Of a DNA stretch of 64,000 bases, positions 43,129 to 50,981 are shown piece after piece. The stretch covers positions 682,001 through 746,000 of the forward strand of contig NZ_FNRY01000001.1 of assembly GCF_900105715.1 (NCBI RefSeq), written 5' to 3'. The notes under the pieces are model-generated. The model was not told the origin of the DNA, searched no databases, and was given only the letters and a program-made list of their open reading frames with translations. The first letter of the stretch is position 1. The number at the start of each line of letters is the position of its first letter. The position numbers were made by a program, and so were the translations under genes. The DNA is from Paramicrobacterium humi (GTDB lineage Bacteria > Actinomycetota > Actinomycetes > Actinomycetales > Microbacteriaceae).

Positions 43129-44049
43129 CTACTCGGGCTGCGCCGCCTGCCACGCGTCGAGGATGCGCCGGCTCGTGAACTCGCGCGCCGCGCCGTCGAC
43201 CGGATCGACGAACCGCAGCGTCTTCGCGAGCAGCTGCAGCGGCGCCGAGAAGTCGTCGACGGCGACGTCGGTGACGACGGGGTAGAACGGGTCGCCGATG
43301 ATCGGCAGCCCGAGCGCTGTCATGTGCAGGCGGATCTGGTGCGTCTTCCCCGTGTGCGGCACGGCGCGATAGAGCCCCCGATCACCGCGCTCGCCGATCA
43401 GCTCGATGCGCGTTTCGGCGTTCGGGGGCGCGCCTTCGATCTCGAATGCCTGCATGACGCCGCGCTGCTTGACGATATGGCTGCGCACCGTGGCCGGAAA
43501 CGACAGCTCGCCCGGCGCGGCGGCGACGGCCTCGTACTCCTTCTCGAGCGTGCGCTGCTCGAACATCGACTGGTAGGCGCCGCGCCACTGCGGCTCCGTC
43601 GTGAGCAGCAGCACCCCCGCCGTGACCCGGTCGAGGCGGTGCGCCGGCACGAGGTGCGGCAGCCCGAGCGCTCGCCGGGCGCGCACGACGACGCTCTGCT
43701 GCACGTGCCGTCCACGAGGAATGGTGGAAAGGAAGTGCGGTTTGTCGATCACGACGATGCGCTCGTCGCGGTGCAGCACCTCGATCTCGAACGGCACCTC
43801 GACCTCGTCGGGCAGGTCGCGGTGGAACCAGACGAACGTGTGCGGTCGATACGGGGCGTCCACCGCGAACGGCGTCCCGCCGTCATCGACGAAGGCGCGT
43901 TCGTCCAACATCTCGTCGATGCGATCGGGCGCGAGTCGCGGCATCCGCTCGACGAGGTGATCGCGCATCGTCGCCCAGTGCCGCTCGCGCGGCGTGCGAA
44001 TCCAGGCAGCGTCGAGCCCGTGGCGCTGCGGCAGGGGCGAACGAGGCAC
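43129..44049 (-). CDS. RluA-family pseudouridine synthase
   Basis: A 306-residue RNA-modification enzyme. The catalytic aspartate is in AHRLDRVTAGVLLL near residue 165, with the flanking IVVIDKPHFLSTIP near 125 and the C-terminal GKTHQIRLHMTALGLPIIGD, all hallmarks of the RluA group. The target uridine in rRNA or tRNA cannot be told. The GTG at 44049 was chosen because GAGG lies upstream; longer in-frame starts run into the divergent operators. Confidence 0.9.
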   Translation of the reverse strand: MPRSPLPQRHGLDAAWIRTPRERHWATMRDHLVERMPRLAPDRIDEMLDERAFVDDGGTPFAVDAPYRPHTFVWFHRDLPDEVEVPFEIEVLHRDERIVVIDKPHFLSTIPRGRHVQQSVVVRARRALGLPHLVPAHRLDRVTAGVLLLTTEPQWRGAYQSMFEQRTLEKEYEAVAAAPGELSFPATVRSHIVKQRGVMQAFEIEGAPPNAETRIELIGERGDRGLYRAVPHTGKTHQIRLHMTALGLPIIGDPFYPVVTDVAVDDFSAPLQLLAKTLRFVDPVDGAAREFTSRRILDAWQAAQPE

Positions 44050-44098
44050 GCCTCGAGAGTACTCGTGCCGCTCGCGGCGAAGCTGAGCGCGTGCTAGC

Positions 44099-44125
44099 CT
44101 GTGGTCTGACCACAGAGGTCTGACC
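44099..44125. promoter_or_regulatory. Tandem LldR/FadR-type operators
   Basis: CTGTGGTCTGACCACAG (44099-44115) is an exact inverted repeat around CTG, and GGTCTGACC (44117-44125) is a second one with the same core. TGGTnnnACCA palindromes are typical sites of FadR-family regulators including LldR. They lie just upstream of the GntR gene, which is followed by the lldD-like gene, so autoregulation of the operon is likely. Confidence 0.7.
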
Positions 44126-44134
44126 ACAGGTTCG

Positions 44135-44854
44135 ATGAGCGAGCGAAGAGGAAGCGCCGTGGCTGACGAGAAGCGCGCATGGCAGACGGTGCTCTCTCAT
44201 GTCGAGGCGGCGCTGCTCGATGGAACGCTCGCTCCCGGCCAGCGGCTGCCGGGCGAGCGCGCGCTCGCGACCGAGCTCGGCGTCGGCCGTTCGAGCGTGC
44301 GCGAGGCGCTTCGCGTGCTCGAAGTGCTCGGCCTCGTGCGCACGGCCGCCGGATCAGGCCCCCACGCGGGAGCGATGATCGTCGCGACCCCGCGCGGCGG
44401 AATGTCGACGCTGCTTCGCCTCCAGGTCGCCGCAAGCGGATTCGCCAGGCGCGACGTCGTCGCCACGCGACTGCTGCTCGAGACCGCGGTCGCCGCCGAG
44501 CTCGCCCAGCAGGCGCAGCCCGATCTCGCGGCGGCCGACGAGATGCTCGGCGCCATGGCGGCATCCGATCTCGCCCCCGCCGAGTTCCTCGCTCTCGACG
44601 CCCAGTTTCACCTCGCTCTCGCCGAGGCGTCGGGCAACACCGTCGTCGCGGCGGTCATGGCCGGACTGCGCACGGCCATCGAATCGTACGTGCTCGAAGG
44701 CAGCGAAGGCATCGCCGACTGGCCAGCGACGGTCGAGCGGCTGCGTGCCGAGCACCGCCGCATCGTCGACGCCATCCGCGCCGCCGACCCCGTCGCCGCG
44801 CGAGAGCACATGCACGACCACATCACCGGGTACTACGCCCAGATCACCCCTTGA
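44135..44854 (+). CDS. FadR-subfamily GntR regulator, LldR-like
   Basis: A 239-residue regulator (231 if the GTG at 44159, which has a better ribosome site, is used). Helix-turn-helix: [20 protein letters not shown] near residues 38-57. FCD sensor domain: [34 protein letters not shown] and [20 protein letters not shown], which carry the usual aspartate and histidines of the metal site. It lies ten bases before the FMN hydroxyacid oxidase gene and behind tandem operators, so it probably responds to L-lactate or another 2-hydroxyacid. Confidence 0.88.
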   Translation: MSERRGSAVADEKRAWQTVLSHVEAALLDGTLAPGQRLPGERALATELGVGRSSVREALRVLEVLGLVRTAAGSGPHAGAMIVATPRGGMSTLLRLQVAASGFARRDVVATRLLLETAVAAELAQQAQPDLAAADEMLGAMAASDLAPAEFLALDAQFHLALAEASGNTVVAAVMAGLRTAIESYVLEGSEGIADWPATVERLRAEHRRIVDAIRAADPVAAREHMHDHITGYYAQITP

Positions 44855-44864
44855 AAGGACGACA

Positions 44865-46151
44865 ATGGTCACTCGACAGCTGCCGAAGCCCGCGGAGATC
44901 TTCGAGCTCATGCAGTTCAAGAAGCCCGATCTGAACGCCCGCCGACGCCGTCTCGACGCCGCGCTCACGATCGCGGACCTGCGAGCGATCGCGAAGCGCC
45001 GAACACCGCGGGCGGCATTCGACTACACCGAGGGGGCGGCGGAAGGCGAGATCTCGCTCGCCCGCGCCCGCCAGGCGTTCGAGGACGTCGAGTTCCACCC
45101 GTCGATCTTGCGGCCTGCGACCGACGTCGACACGTCGACGACGGTTCTCGGCGGTCCGAGCGCGCTGCCGTTCGGCATCGCCCCAACGGGCTTCACGCGC
45201 CTCATGCAGACGGAAGGCGAAGTCGCCGGAGCCGGCGCGGCAGGGGCCGCCGGCATCCCGTTCACCCTCTCCACTCTCGGCACGACGTCGATCGAGGGAG
45301 TGAAGGAGGCGAACCCGCACGGCCGAAACTGGTTCCAGCTGTACGTCATGCGCGACCGCGAGATCTCGTACGGTCTCACCCGCCGCGCCGCTGCCGCCGG
45401 CTTCGACACGCTGTTCTTCACCGTCGACACTCCGGTCGCGGGCGCGCGCCTGCGCGACAAGCGCAACGGATTCTCGATCCCGCCGCAGCTCACGCCGAAG
45501 ACGATCCTCAACGCGATCCCGCGGCCGTGGTGGTGGATCGACTTCCTCACGACGCCGAAGCTCGAGTTCGCGTCGCTCACGACGACGGGCGGAACCGTCG
45601 GCGAGCTTCTCGACGCGGCGATGGACCCGACGATCAGCTTCGAAGACCTCGAGGTGATCCGCGGCATGTGGCCCGGAAAGATCGTGATCAAGGGCGTGCA
45701 GAACATCGAGGACTCGAAGAAGCTCGTCGACCTCGGCGTCGACGGCATCGTGCTCTCGAACCACGGCGGCCGTCAGCTCGACCGTGCACCGATTCCGTTC
45801 CACCTGCTGCCGCACGTCGTGCGCGAGGTCGGCCGCGATGCGACGGTCATGGTCGACACGGGCATCATGAACGGCGCCGACATCGTCGCGTCGATCGCGC
45901 TCGGCGCGAAGTTCACGCTCGTCGGTCGCGCCTACCTGTACGGCCTCATGGCCGGTGGCCGTCAGGGCGTCGACAGGATGATCGCGATTCTGCGCAGCGA
46001 GATCGAGCGCACGATGAAGCTGCTCGGCGTCTCCTCGCTCGAAGAGCTGACGCCGGCCCACGTGACGCAGCTCACGCGGCTGTCGCCGGTGACGAAGGAT
46101 GCCGCTCTCGCCGCCGAGTCGGCGTCGGCGAGCGCCGCGGCCGAGAAGTAG
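44865..46151 (+). CDS. lldD: FMN-dependent alpha-hydroxy-acid dehydrogenase, LldD-like
   Basis: A 428-residue FMN enzyme that oxidises an L-2-hydroxyacid, most probably L-lactate, to the oxoacid, passing electrons to quinone or oxygen. The N-terminal [16 protein letters not shown] near residue 60, the substrate tyrosine in [11 protein letters not shown] near 160, and the active-site [14 protein letters not shown] near 298 with catalytic histidine are all present. GAAAGG precedes the ATG at 44865; an earlier in-frame ATG is inside the regulator gene. Mandelate or glycolate oxidation cannot be excluded. Confidence 0.87.
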   Translation: MVTRQLPKPAEIFELMQFKKPDLNARRRRLDAALTIADLRAIAKRRTPRAAFDYTEGAAEGEISLARARQAFEDVEFHPSILRPATDVDTSTTVLGGPSALPFGIAPTGFTRLMQTEGEVAGAGAAGAAGIPFTLSTLGTTSIEGVKEANPHGRNWFQLYVMRDREISYGLTRRAAAAGFDTLFFTVDTPVAGARLRDKRNGFSIPPQLTPKTILNAIPRPWWWIDFLTTPKLEFASLTTTGGTVGELLDAAMDPTISFEDLEVIRGMWPGKIVIKGVQNIEDSKKLVDLGVDGIVLSNHGGRQLDRAPIPFHLLPHVVREVGRDATVMVDTGIMNGADIVASIALGAKFTLVGRAYLYGLMAGGRQGVDRMIAILRSEIERTMKLLGVSSLEELTPAHVTQLTRLSPVTKDAALAAESASASAAAEK

Positions 46152-46215
46152 GGGACGCCGCGCCGGACCGTGAGCGGCGGCGCGGCGTCGGACCGTGAGC
46201 GGCGGCGCGGCGTCG

Positions 46216-46704
46216 TCACACCGACTTCGCGGGGCCGCCGACGACGCGCTGCGCCTCGGCGAAATGCTCGACAGCGACGAGCACGGCGTAGCGCTCGGCT
46301 TCGAGCCCGCGCACGCTGCTGAAATCACGCCGGCCCCTGGTCGCCCAGTGCGCGAAGAAACCGAAGATGGCGCCCCAGATGGCCCCGATGACGAGCCCGA
46401 GAAGCAAGGCGCCGATCCAGGCTGGGCCGATGACGAAGAAGCCGAGAACGATGCCGATGAGCAGGCCGAACCAGGCGCCGCTTCCCGCGCCGAGCAGCGC
46501 CGCGCGCCCCTTCGTGAGTCGGCCGGTGACCTGCTCGACGATGCGCACGCCTTCGCCGACGATGCGCACGTGCTCGACGGGGAATCCGCCGTCGGAGAGC
46601 CGATCGACGAGCGCTTGCGCGCCGGCGTAGTCGCCGAATTCAGCGAGGACGTTCGACGGAACGGACGGCATGGGGTTCTGGCCGGAGAAGGATGGTGAAG
46701 ACAC
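46216..46704 (-). CDS. Membrane protein of the general-stress-protein 17M type
   Basis: A 162-residue protein. Residues of about 12-60 form the heat-induced/YflT-like domain (VLAEFGDYAGAQALVDRLSD; VEHVRIVGEGVRIVEQVTGR). Two hydrophobic helices follow (WFGLLIGIVLGFFVIG; IGALLLGLVIGAIWGAIFGF), typical of glycine-zipper membrane proteins. The C-terminus is short and basic. GAAAGGAG before the GTG at 46704 decided the start. Probably a stress-induced envelope protein; the biochemical role is unknown. Confidence 0.82.
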   Translation of the reverse strand: MSSPSFSGQNPMPSVPSNVLAEFGDYAGAQALVDRLSDGGFPVEHVRIVGEGVRIVEQVTGRLTKGRAALLGAGSGAWFGLLIGIVLGFFVIGPAWIGALLLGLVIGAIWGAIFGFFAHWATRGRRDFSSVRGLEAERYAVLVAVEHFAEAQRVVGGPAKSV

Positions 46705-46807
46705 AACTGCTCCTTTCGTCGTTTCGCCAGCACACCGCGTTGTCGGCGCGGAGTCAACCCCCTTCCCCACTCCGCCGACGGGAGCCGGAACCGGGCACAA
46801 TGGTCGA

Positions 46808-47341
46808 GTGCTCTCTCTTCGTTCGTGGCGTCCGCAGGACGCGGCCACGTTGCACGATATCGCCGCCGCGACCCGTGACCTCGCCCTGCAGACCGCTGGG
46901 GCGCGGCTCACGACGATCGACGAGTGCGAGTCATTCATCGCGGAGCGACTGCCGTGCACGGCATCCGTCGTCAATCTCGCGATCGCGGAAGACGACGTGC
47001 CCGTCGGGAACGTCGGCCTGAGCAACATCGAATACAGTCACGGGACCGCGTGGGCGTATTACTGGCTCGCGGAGGGAGCACGCGGGCGTGGTCTCGCGAC
47101 GCGGGCGCTCGCGAGCATCGCACAGTGGGCGTTCACCGAACAGGCGCTGCATCGCCTCGAACTCGGGCACCGCGTGAACAATCCGGCCTCGTGCGGCGTC
47201 GCGACGCGGGCCGGCTTCGCGACGGAAGGCGTCGAGCGCGAGAAGCTGCGTTACGGCACCGAGCGCTTCGACGTCGAGCGCCACGCCCGGCTCGCGACGG
47301 ATGCCGCGCCGCAGATCGAACCCATCCGCGTCGAGGCGTGA
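46808..47341 (+). CDS. GNAT-family N-acetyltransferase, RimJ/RimL type
   Basis: A 177-residue acetyltransferase. It begins LSLRSWRPQDAATLHDIA, like the ribosomal-protein-alanine acetyltransferases, and has the acetyl-CoA loop EGARGRGLATRALASIAQWAF near residue 97, followed by ELGHRVNNPASCGVATRAGF near 120. The fold is complete. The acceptor (protein N-terminus or small amine) is unknown. The start is GTG at 46808. Confidence 0.87.
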   Translation: MLSLRSWRPQDAATLHDIAAATRDLALQTAGARLTTIDECESFIAERLPCTASVVNLAIAEDDVPVGNVGLSNIEYSHGTAWAYYWLAEGARGRGLATRALASIAQWAFTEQALHRLELGHRVNNPASCGVATRAGFATEGVEREKLRYGTERFDVERHARLATDAAPQIEPIRVEA

Positions 47342-47357
47342 GCGTGAAATGAGAGCT

Positions 47358-47374
47358 CTCTCATCCAGCTCTCA
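47358..47374 (+). promoter_or_regulatory. 11-bp-spaced CTCTCA direct repeats
   Basis: CTCTCA at 47358-47363 and again at 47369-47374, one helical turn apart, with the inverse TGAGAG at 47350-47355. Direct repeats of this spacing are typical of OmpR/PhoB-family response-regulator sites. They lie upstream of the remains of a sensor-kinase operon, so the site may now have no cognate regulator nearby. Confidence 0.45.
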
Positions 47375-47408
47375 CACGTGAGGCGCGAAACTCCGAGAGA
47401 CTTGGCCT

Positions 47409-47678
47409 ATGGCGCGGTGGGGCTTGATAGCAGCACCGGCGGGACTTCTGGTGGCCGCCGGTGTCTGGTGGGCCGCAGACGCGATGCTCGCTCAAGCGCC
47501 TCCGGAGCTGGGCGAGAGCATCGTTGTCACGCCGAGCGCGCCATCTCCCCGTCCCACCCCAAGCACCCCGCCGAGCTCGGCGCCTCCCGACGATGGCGCT
47601 CCCACCGCGCCGCCCGCTCCCCCGCCCGACGCGGGCGACGATGACGACGATTATGACGACGACGATGACGACGACTGA
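47409..47678 (+). CDS. Small exported protein with aspartate-rich tail
   Basis: An 89-residue protein. A single hydrophobic segment (LIAAPAGLLVAAGVWWAADA) at residues 6-25 is followed by a Pro/Ser/Thr-rich stretch and a C-terminal run of aspartates with one tyrosine. It probably spans or leaves the membrane, with a strongly acidic tail outside that could bind cations. It overlaps the start of the truncated sensor-kinase gene, so it may have been an accessory to that two-component system. No family recognised. Confidence 0.6.
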   Translation: MARWGLIAAPAGLLVAAGVWWAADAMLAQAPPELGESIVVTPSAPSPRPTPSTPPSSAPPDDGAPTAPPAPPPDAGDDDDDYDDDDDDD

Positions 47679-48121
47679 GCATCATCGCGGCGTGACCGCG
47701 CGCACCCGGATCCTCGCCTGGATCCTCCTGATCCTGACCCTTGCCGTCGTCACCATCGTTCTCGTGACTGGCAAGGCGCTGTTCTCCCGCGTGGACTCGC
47801 AGATCTCGGCCGAGCTCTCACACGAGGCCGAGAAGTTCGGCACATTCGCTCGCGGCGCGGACCCGAGCACGGGCCTCGAGTTCCGCTCGGCTCAGCAGCT
47901 GCTCACGAGCTACCTGACGCACAACCTGCCTGAGCAGAGCGAGACGTTCTTCAGCATCGTCGACGGGGTCGCCGATCGACGCAGCCGGGGCGCACCGCTC
48001 GCGCGCCTCGACCGCGATTCGGCTTTCGTCGCCGACGTCGGCCGTGCGGAAGAGCCGGTCTCCGGTCGCGTCGATACGGGTGCCGGTCCGGCCGAGTACG
48101 CCGTCATCCCGGTCACCGTCC
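47665..48121 (+). pseudogene. Truncated sensor histidine kinase, N-terminal part
   Basis: About 152 codons from ATG 47665. There is a membrane helix (ILAWILLILTLAVVTIVLVT) near residues 15-34, then an extracytoplasmic sensor domain starting FSRVDSQISAELSHEAEKFG and ending near VIPVTVP. At the point where a second membrane helix, HAMP, histidine and ATPase domains should follow, the sequence changes at about 48121 into the end of an unrelated gene in another frame. The kinase frame itself runs on with meaningless sequence to 48684. This is a deletion remnant; no response-regulator gene is next to it. Confidence 0.75.
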
Positions 48122-48361
48122 CTGGATGCCGCGGCCGAAGCGTCCGAAGGCACGACGGGCTCCTTCGCGAAGGAGGCCGTGCGTCGTGCCGTGCTTCGCG
48201 CCGCGCGCGACGAGAGGAACGCGCAGGACCGCGATCTGGAGGCGGTGCTCGCGGAGATGACATCAGAGTCCGAACGGCTGACGCGTTCCCTGCTCGGCTC
48301 GGGCGAGCACGTTCCGGCGGAGGGCGGGATGTTCGAACCGGGCCTCGCGCCCCGCTTCTGA
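48122..48361 (+). pseudogene. C-terminal fragment of another gene, perhaps an AAA+ ATPase
   Basis: An open frame without its own start encodes LDAAAEASEGTTGSFAKEAV, then RRAVLRAARDERN and ERLTRSLLGSG, ending EPGLAPRF. The pattern GTTGSFAKEAVRRAVL resembles the sensor-2 lid helix of AAA+ ATPases of the Cdc48 type, which fits a lost N-terminal ATPase core. A ribbon-helix-helix protein lacking its first strand is the alternative. It adjoins the kinase remnant at base level, and the joint lies at a CTGGATGCCG sequence. Confidence 0.55.
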
Positions 48362-48365
48362 GCGC

Positions 48366-48740
48366 CTACCGCTCGACGCGCACGAGATGCCGAGTGATGA
48401 GGGCGGATGACTCGTCCAATGGGAGCTTGCCCGAGGCCACGCCGATCACGAGATCAAAACTCTCTTCGGTTGTGAACGTGAGCCTGAATCCGTTGATCCA
48501 GAGGAAGGTGCGCATGATCGTCCATGCGCTGCGCTTGTTTCCGTCGATGAGCGCGTGGCTGCGGGCCAACGACTCCAGCAGGGCCGCCGCTTTGTCGTTC
48601 AACCTGGGATATGCGTCCTCACCGAAGACCGACATCGAAGGGCGCACGACCGCCGATGCAAGCAGACCGAGATCGCGCACGTGAAAACCGAGCCGCTTGA
48701 CGACCTGCAGCGCGTCTTCGATCTCCAGAAATTCAGTCAC
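48366..48740 (-). CDS. Doc-type toxin (Fic fold)
   Basis: A 124-residue death-on-curing protein. The Fic motif reads SHALIDGNKRSAW at residues 61-73 with histidine 62, aspartate 66 and NKR at 68-70, the Doc pattern. Doc proteins phosphorylate elongation factor Tu and stop translation. The C-terminal helices (MRTFLWINGFRLTF; ESFDLVIGVASGKL) are complete. The ATG overlaps the stop of the antitoxin gene by four bases, so the pair is translationally coupled and probably active. Confidence 0.87.
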   Translation of the reverse strand: MTEFLEIEDALQVVKRLGFHVRDLGLLASAVVRPSMSVFGEDAYPRLNDKAAALLESLARSHALIDGNKRSAWTIMRTFLWINGFRLTFTTEESFDLVIGVASGKLPLDESSALITRHLVRVER

Positions 48741-48943
48741 GCGTCCGCAAGCCGCTCGAGCAAGGCCGCGTCACGGTCGAGCACATCATCGATCGCCTCG
48801 TCCACGGCGATTCTTCGCGCATGACGCTGAACGACAAGCTCGGCGCCCTGCAGAAGGAGCGCGTGCTTCGAGACATGCTCAGCCGCTGCGAGCTGTTCGA
48901 GCTTGCGATCCAGCGCTTCTGGCAGTCTGACATTTATCGCCAT
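48737..48943 (-). CDS. Ribbon-helix-helix antitoxin
   Basis: A 68-residue protein starting MAINVRLPEALDRKLEQLAA, the strand and first helix of a ribbon-helix-helix DNA-binding fold, with a C-terminal tail (IDDVLDRDAALLERLADA) that would neutralise Doc. Such pairs commonly use this antitoxin in actinobacteria instead of Phd. Its start codon lies within the inverted repeat TACCAGAATGGTA, a likely autoregulatory site. Confidence 0.85.
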   Translation of the reverse strand: MAINVRLPEALDRKLEQLAAAEHVSKHALLLQGAELVVQRHARRIAVDEAIDDVLDRDAALLERLADA

Positions 48944-48955
48944 ACCAGAATGGTA
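48943..48955. promoter_or_regulatory. Inverted repeat over the antitoxin start
   Basis: TACCA-GAA-TGGTA spans 48943-48955, and the overlapping TGGTACCA (48951-48958) is a second palindrome. The position at the first base of the antitoxin gene fits cooperative autorepression by the RHH-Doc complex. Confidence 0.55.
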
Positions 48956-48975
48956 CCAACCGACGATCCAGGTCG

Positions 48976-49722
48976 CTAGGGCCGCTGAACGTCCGCCGCC
49001 CTCCGGAACCTCGCGGGAACGTTCCGGAGCCCCCAGAGGGTGACGCGCCACATAGCCTCGAACACGATGCCCGTCGTCATCTTCGACCGACCCTGCGTGC
49101 GCTCGATGAACGTTATCGGCACCTCGACGATGCGCAGTCCGGCGCGGTGAGCGTGCCACAGCATGTCGACCTGGAAGCCGTAGCCCTGGCTGTGCACGTC
49201 GTCTCGGCGGATCCGCCGCAGGGCGTCTGCCGTGAACACGCGGAATCCGCCGGTGACATCTCGGTACGGCAGCCCGAGCACGGTGCGCGCGTAGGCGCTG
49301 CCGCCGCGCGACAGCAGGCGGCGGTGCCAGGGCCAGTTCTCGATGCCGCCGCCCGGAAGCCAGCGCGAACCGAGAACGAGGTCGGCGCCGGCACGCGACG
49401 CTTCCAGCAGAGCGGGCAGCTGCTCGGGCTGGTGCGAGCCGTCGGCGTCCATCTCGACGAGCCGGTCGTAGTCGCGCTCGAGCCCCCACCGGAATGCGTC
49501 AGCGTAGGCGGCGCCGAGACCCTGCTTGCCGGGCCGGTGCAGCACGTGCACGCGCTCATCGGATGCCGCGAGCTCATCGGCGATCAGTCCCGTGCCGTCG
49601 GGGGACGCGTCGTCGACGATGAGAATATCGGCGTCGGGCACCGCCGTGTGCACGCGACGCACGATCGCCGCGAGATTGGCGCGCTCGTTGTAGGTGGGGA
49701 TGAGAACGAGCGTCGCGGTCAC
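48976..49722 (-). CDS. Polyprenol/dolichol-phosphate mannosyltransferase-like glycosyltransferase
   Basis: A 248-residue family-2 glycosyltransferase of the DPM1/Ppm type. It starts VLIPTYNERANLAAIVRRV. The nucleotide-sugar site shows LIVDDASPDGTG near residue 38 and the metal-binding MDADGSHQPEQLP near 90. GSRWLPGGGIENWPWHR and VTGGFRVF are diagnostic of polyprenol-phosphate-mannose synthases, and QGYGFQVDML and FIERTQGRSKM close the domain. It lacks the C-terminal membrane domain of some relatives. It would supply the lipid-linked mannose donor for glycoprotein or lipoglycan synthesis. AAGGGA precedes the GTG. Confidence 0.88.
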   Translation of the reverse strand: MTATLVLIPTYNERANLAAIVRRVHTAVPDADILIVDDASPDGTGLIADELAASDERVHVLHRPGKQGLGAAYADAFRWGLERDYDRLVEMDADGSHQPEQLPALLEASRAGADLVLGSRWLPGGGIENWPWHRRLLSRGGSAYARTVLGLPYRDVTGGFRVFTADALRRIRRDDVHSQGYGFQVDMLWHAHRAGLRIVEVPITFIERTQGRSKMTTGIVFEAMWRVTLWGLRNVPARFRRAADVQRP

Positions 49723-49822
49723 GGCATCCCTTCTGCACCCCTCGCCCACACGATTCGCCAGGCGTGACTTCCAAGCCTACTTCCCGCGACTATGCGGCTT
49801 CGACGCGACCAGGAAGCCGATC

Positions 49823-50881
49823 TCAGCGCTCCGAGCCGGCCCCTCGGTACTCCCCGTCACCGCCGACGGCGTCGGGCATCTCGATGACCTGGGCGGCGTA
49901 GCAGAGGCCGGCGCCGAAGCCGAACTGCAGCGCGAGCTGGCCGCCGTGCGCCTGCCCTTCGCGAAGCAGGCGCTCGGTCGCGAGCGGGACCGACGCCCCC
50001 GACGTGTTGCCCGTGTCGACGACGTCGCGCGCGACGACGACGTCATCGCGCAACCCGAGCTTGCGCGCCATCGTCTCGACGATGCGCAGGTTGGCCTGGT
50101 GCGGGATGAAGACGTCGATGTCTTCGGCGCTCACGCCGGCCGCCTCGATGGCCCGGGCCGCCGCTTCGGGAACGACGGACGTCGCCCAGCGGAACACCGA
50201 GGGCCCTTCCTGCCGCACGGTCGGCCACGGGACGTTCTCTCCCGGCTCGGCGTGCTTGAAGTCGAGCCAGCTGCGCGTCATGCCGATCACGTCGGCCCGC
50301 GTGCCGTCCGAGCCCCAGATGGTCGGTCCGATGCGCGGTATATCGGAGGGGCCGAGAACCGCTGCGCCCGCGCCGTCGCCGATGATGAACGACAGGCTGC
50401 GGTCGGTGGGGTCGCGGAAGTCGGAGAGCTTCTCCGCGCCGATGACGAGGACGTGCCGCGCGAGTCCCGAGCGGATCATCGCGTCGGCCTGCCCGATGCC
50501 GTAGCAGTAGCCGGCGCAGCCGACGTTGATGTCGTAGGCGGCAGCGCCTGGCGAAGCGCCGAGGCCCGCGGCGACCGTCGGCGCGAGTCCCGGTGTCGCG
50601 TGCATGCGCGACACGGTCGAGAGGATGACGGCATCGATGTCGCCCGGCTCGACGCCGGAGGCTTCGACGGCGTAGCGGCCCGCCTGCTCGGCGAGGTGCT
50701 CGACGAGCACGTCCCGCGTGGCATAGCGGCGCGTGATGATGCCGGTGCGCCGTCGGATCCACTCGTCGGAGCTGTCGATCGGCCCGACGATGTCGTCGTT
50801 GGGCACGATCGTCTCGCCGCGTGCCCCGCCGACGCTCAGCAGCCGCGAGTACCCGCTCGCCTCAGAACTTCGCAACGCCAC
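49823..50881 (-). CDS. Stand-alone 3-oxoacyl-ACP synthase III (KASIII/FabH-like)
   Basis: A 352-residue thiolase-fold enzyme that condenses an acyl-CoA starter with malonyl-ACP. The triad is intact: cysteine near residue 122 in VGCAGYCYGIG, histidine near 261 in IPHQANLR and asparagine near 292 in TGNTSGAS. The start is a GTG preceded by GGAGG. The usual fabD, acpP and fabF neighbours are absent, so it may be the primary FabH located away from the fab cluster or a specialised starter enzyme. The substitution CAGYCYG for the usual CAGF is a mild departure. Confidence 0.87.
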   Translation of the reverse strand: MALRSSEASGYSRLLSVGGARGETIVPNDDIVGPIDSSDEWIRRRTGIITRRYATRDVLVEHLAEQAGRYAVEASGVEPGDIDAVILSTVSRMHATPGLAPTVAAGLGASPGAAAYDINVGCAGYCYGIGQADAMIRSGLARHVLVIGAEKLSDFRDPTDRSLSFIIGDGAGAAVLGPSDIPRIGPTIWGSDGTRADVIGMTRSWLDFKHAEPGENVPWPTVRQEGPSVFRWATSVVPEAAARAIEAAGVSAEDIDVFIPHQANLRIVETMARKLGLRDDVVVARDVVDTGNTSGASVPLATERLLREGQAHGGQLALQFGFGAGLCYAAQVIEMPDAVGGDGEYRGAGSER

Positions 50882-50981
50882 GGTTCCTCCTCAGACCGGC
50901 TGCGGACGTGTTGCTCCGAGCGTACTCCGCTGCCGCGGCCGGGCAACGGCAGGGCCTGCCCGGCCGCGATTCACGCGACGA

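Noticed and set aside
44844-46757. 637-codon open frame opposite the lldD-like gene
   Set aside because: Arg-rich antisense product covering three real genes. Codon bias supports the genes on the other frames.
47350-47363. TGAGAGCTCTCTCA as a third copy of the beta-glucoside operator
   Set aside because: The centre is CT instead of GC, so the palindrome is imperfect, and the neighbouring genes are unrelated. The CTCTCA repeats with 11-bp phase explain it better.
48122-48361. Stand-alone antitoxin gene next to Doc
   Set aside because: A ribbon-helix-helix reading is possible for AEASEGTTGSFAKEAV, but there is no start codon or first strand in frame, and a true RHH antitoxin already adjoins Doc. 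A gene fragment fits better.
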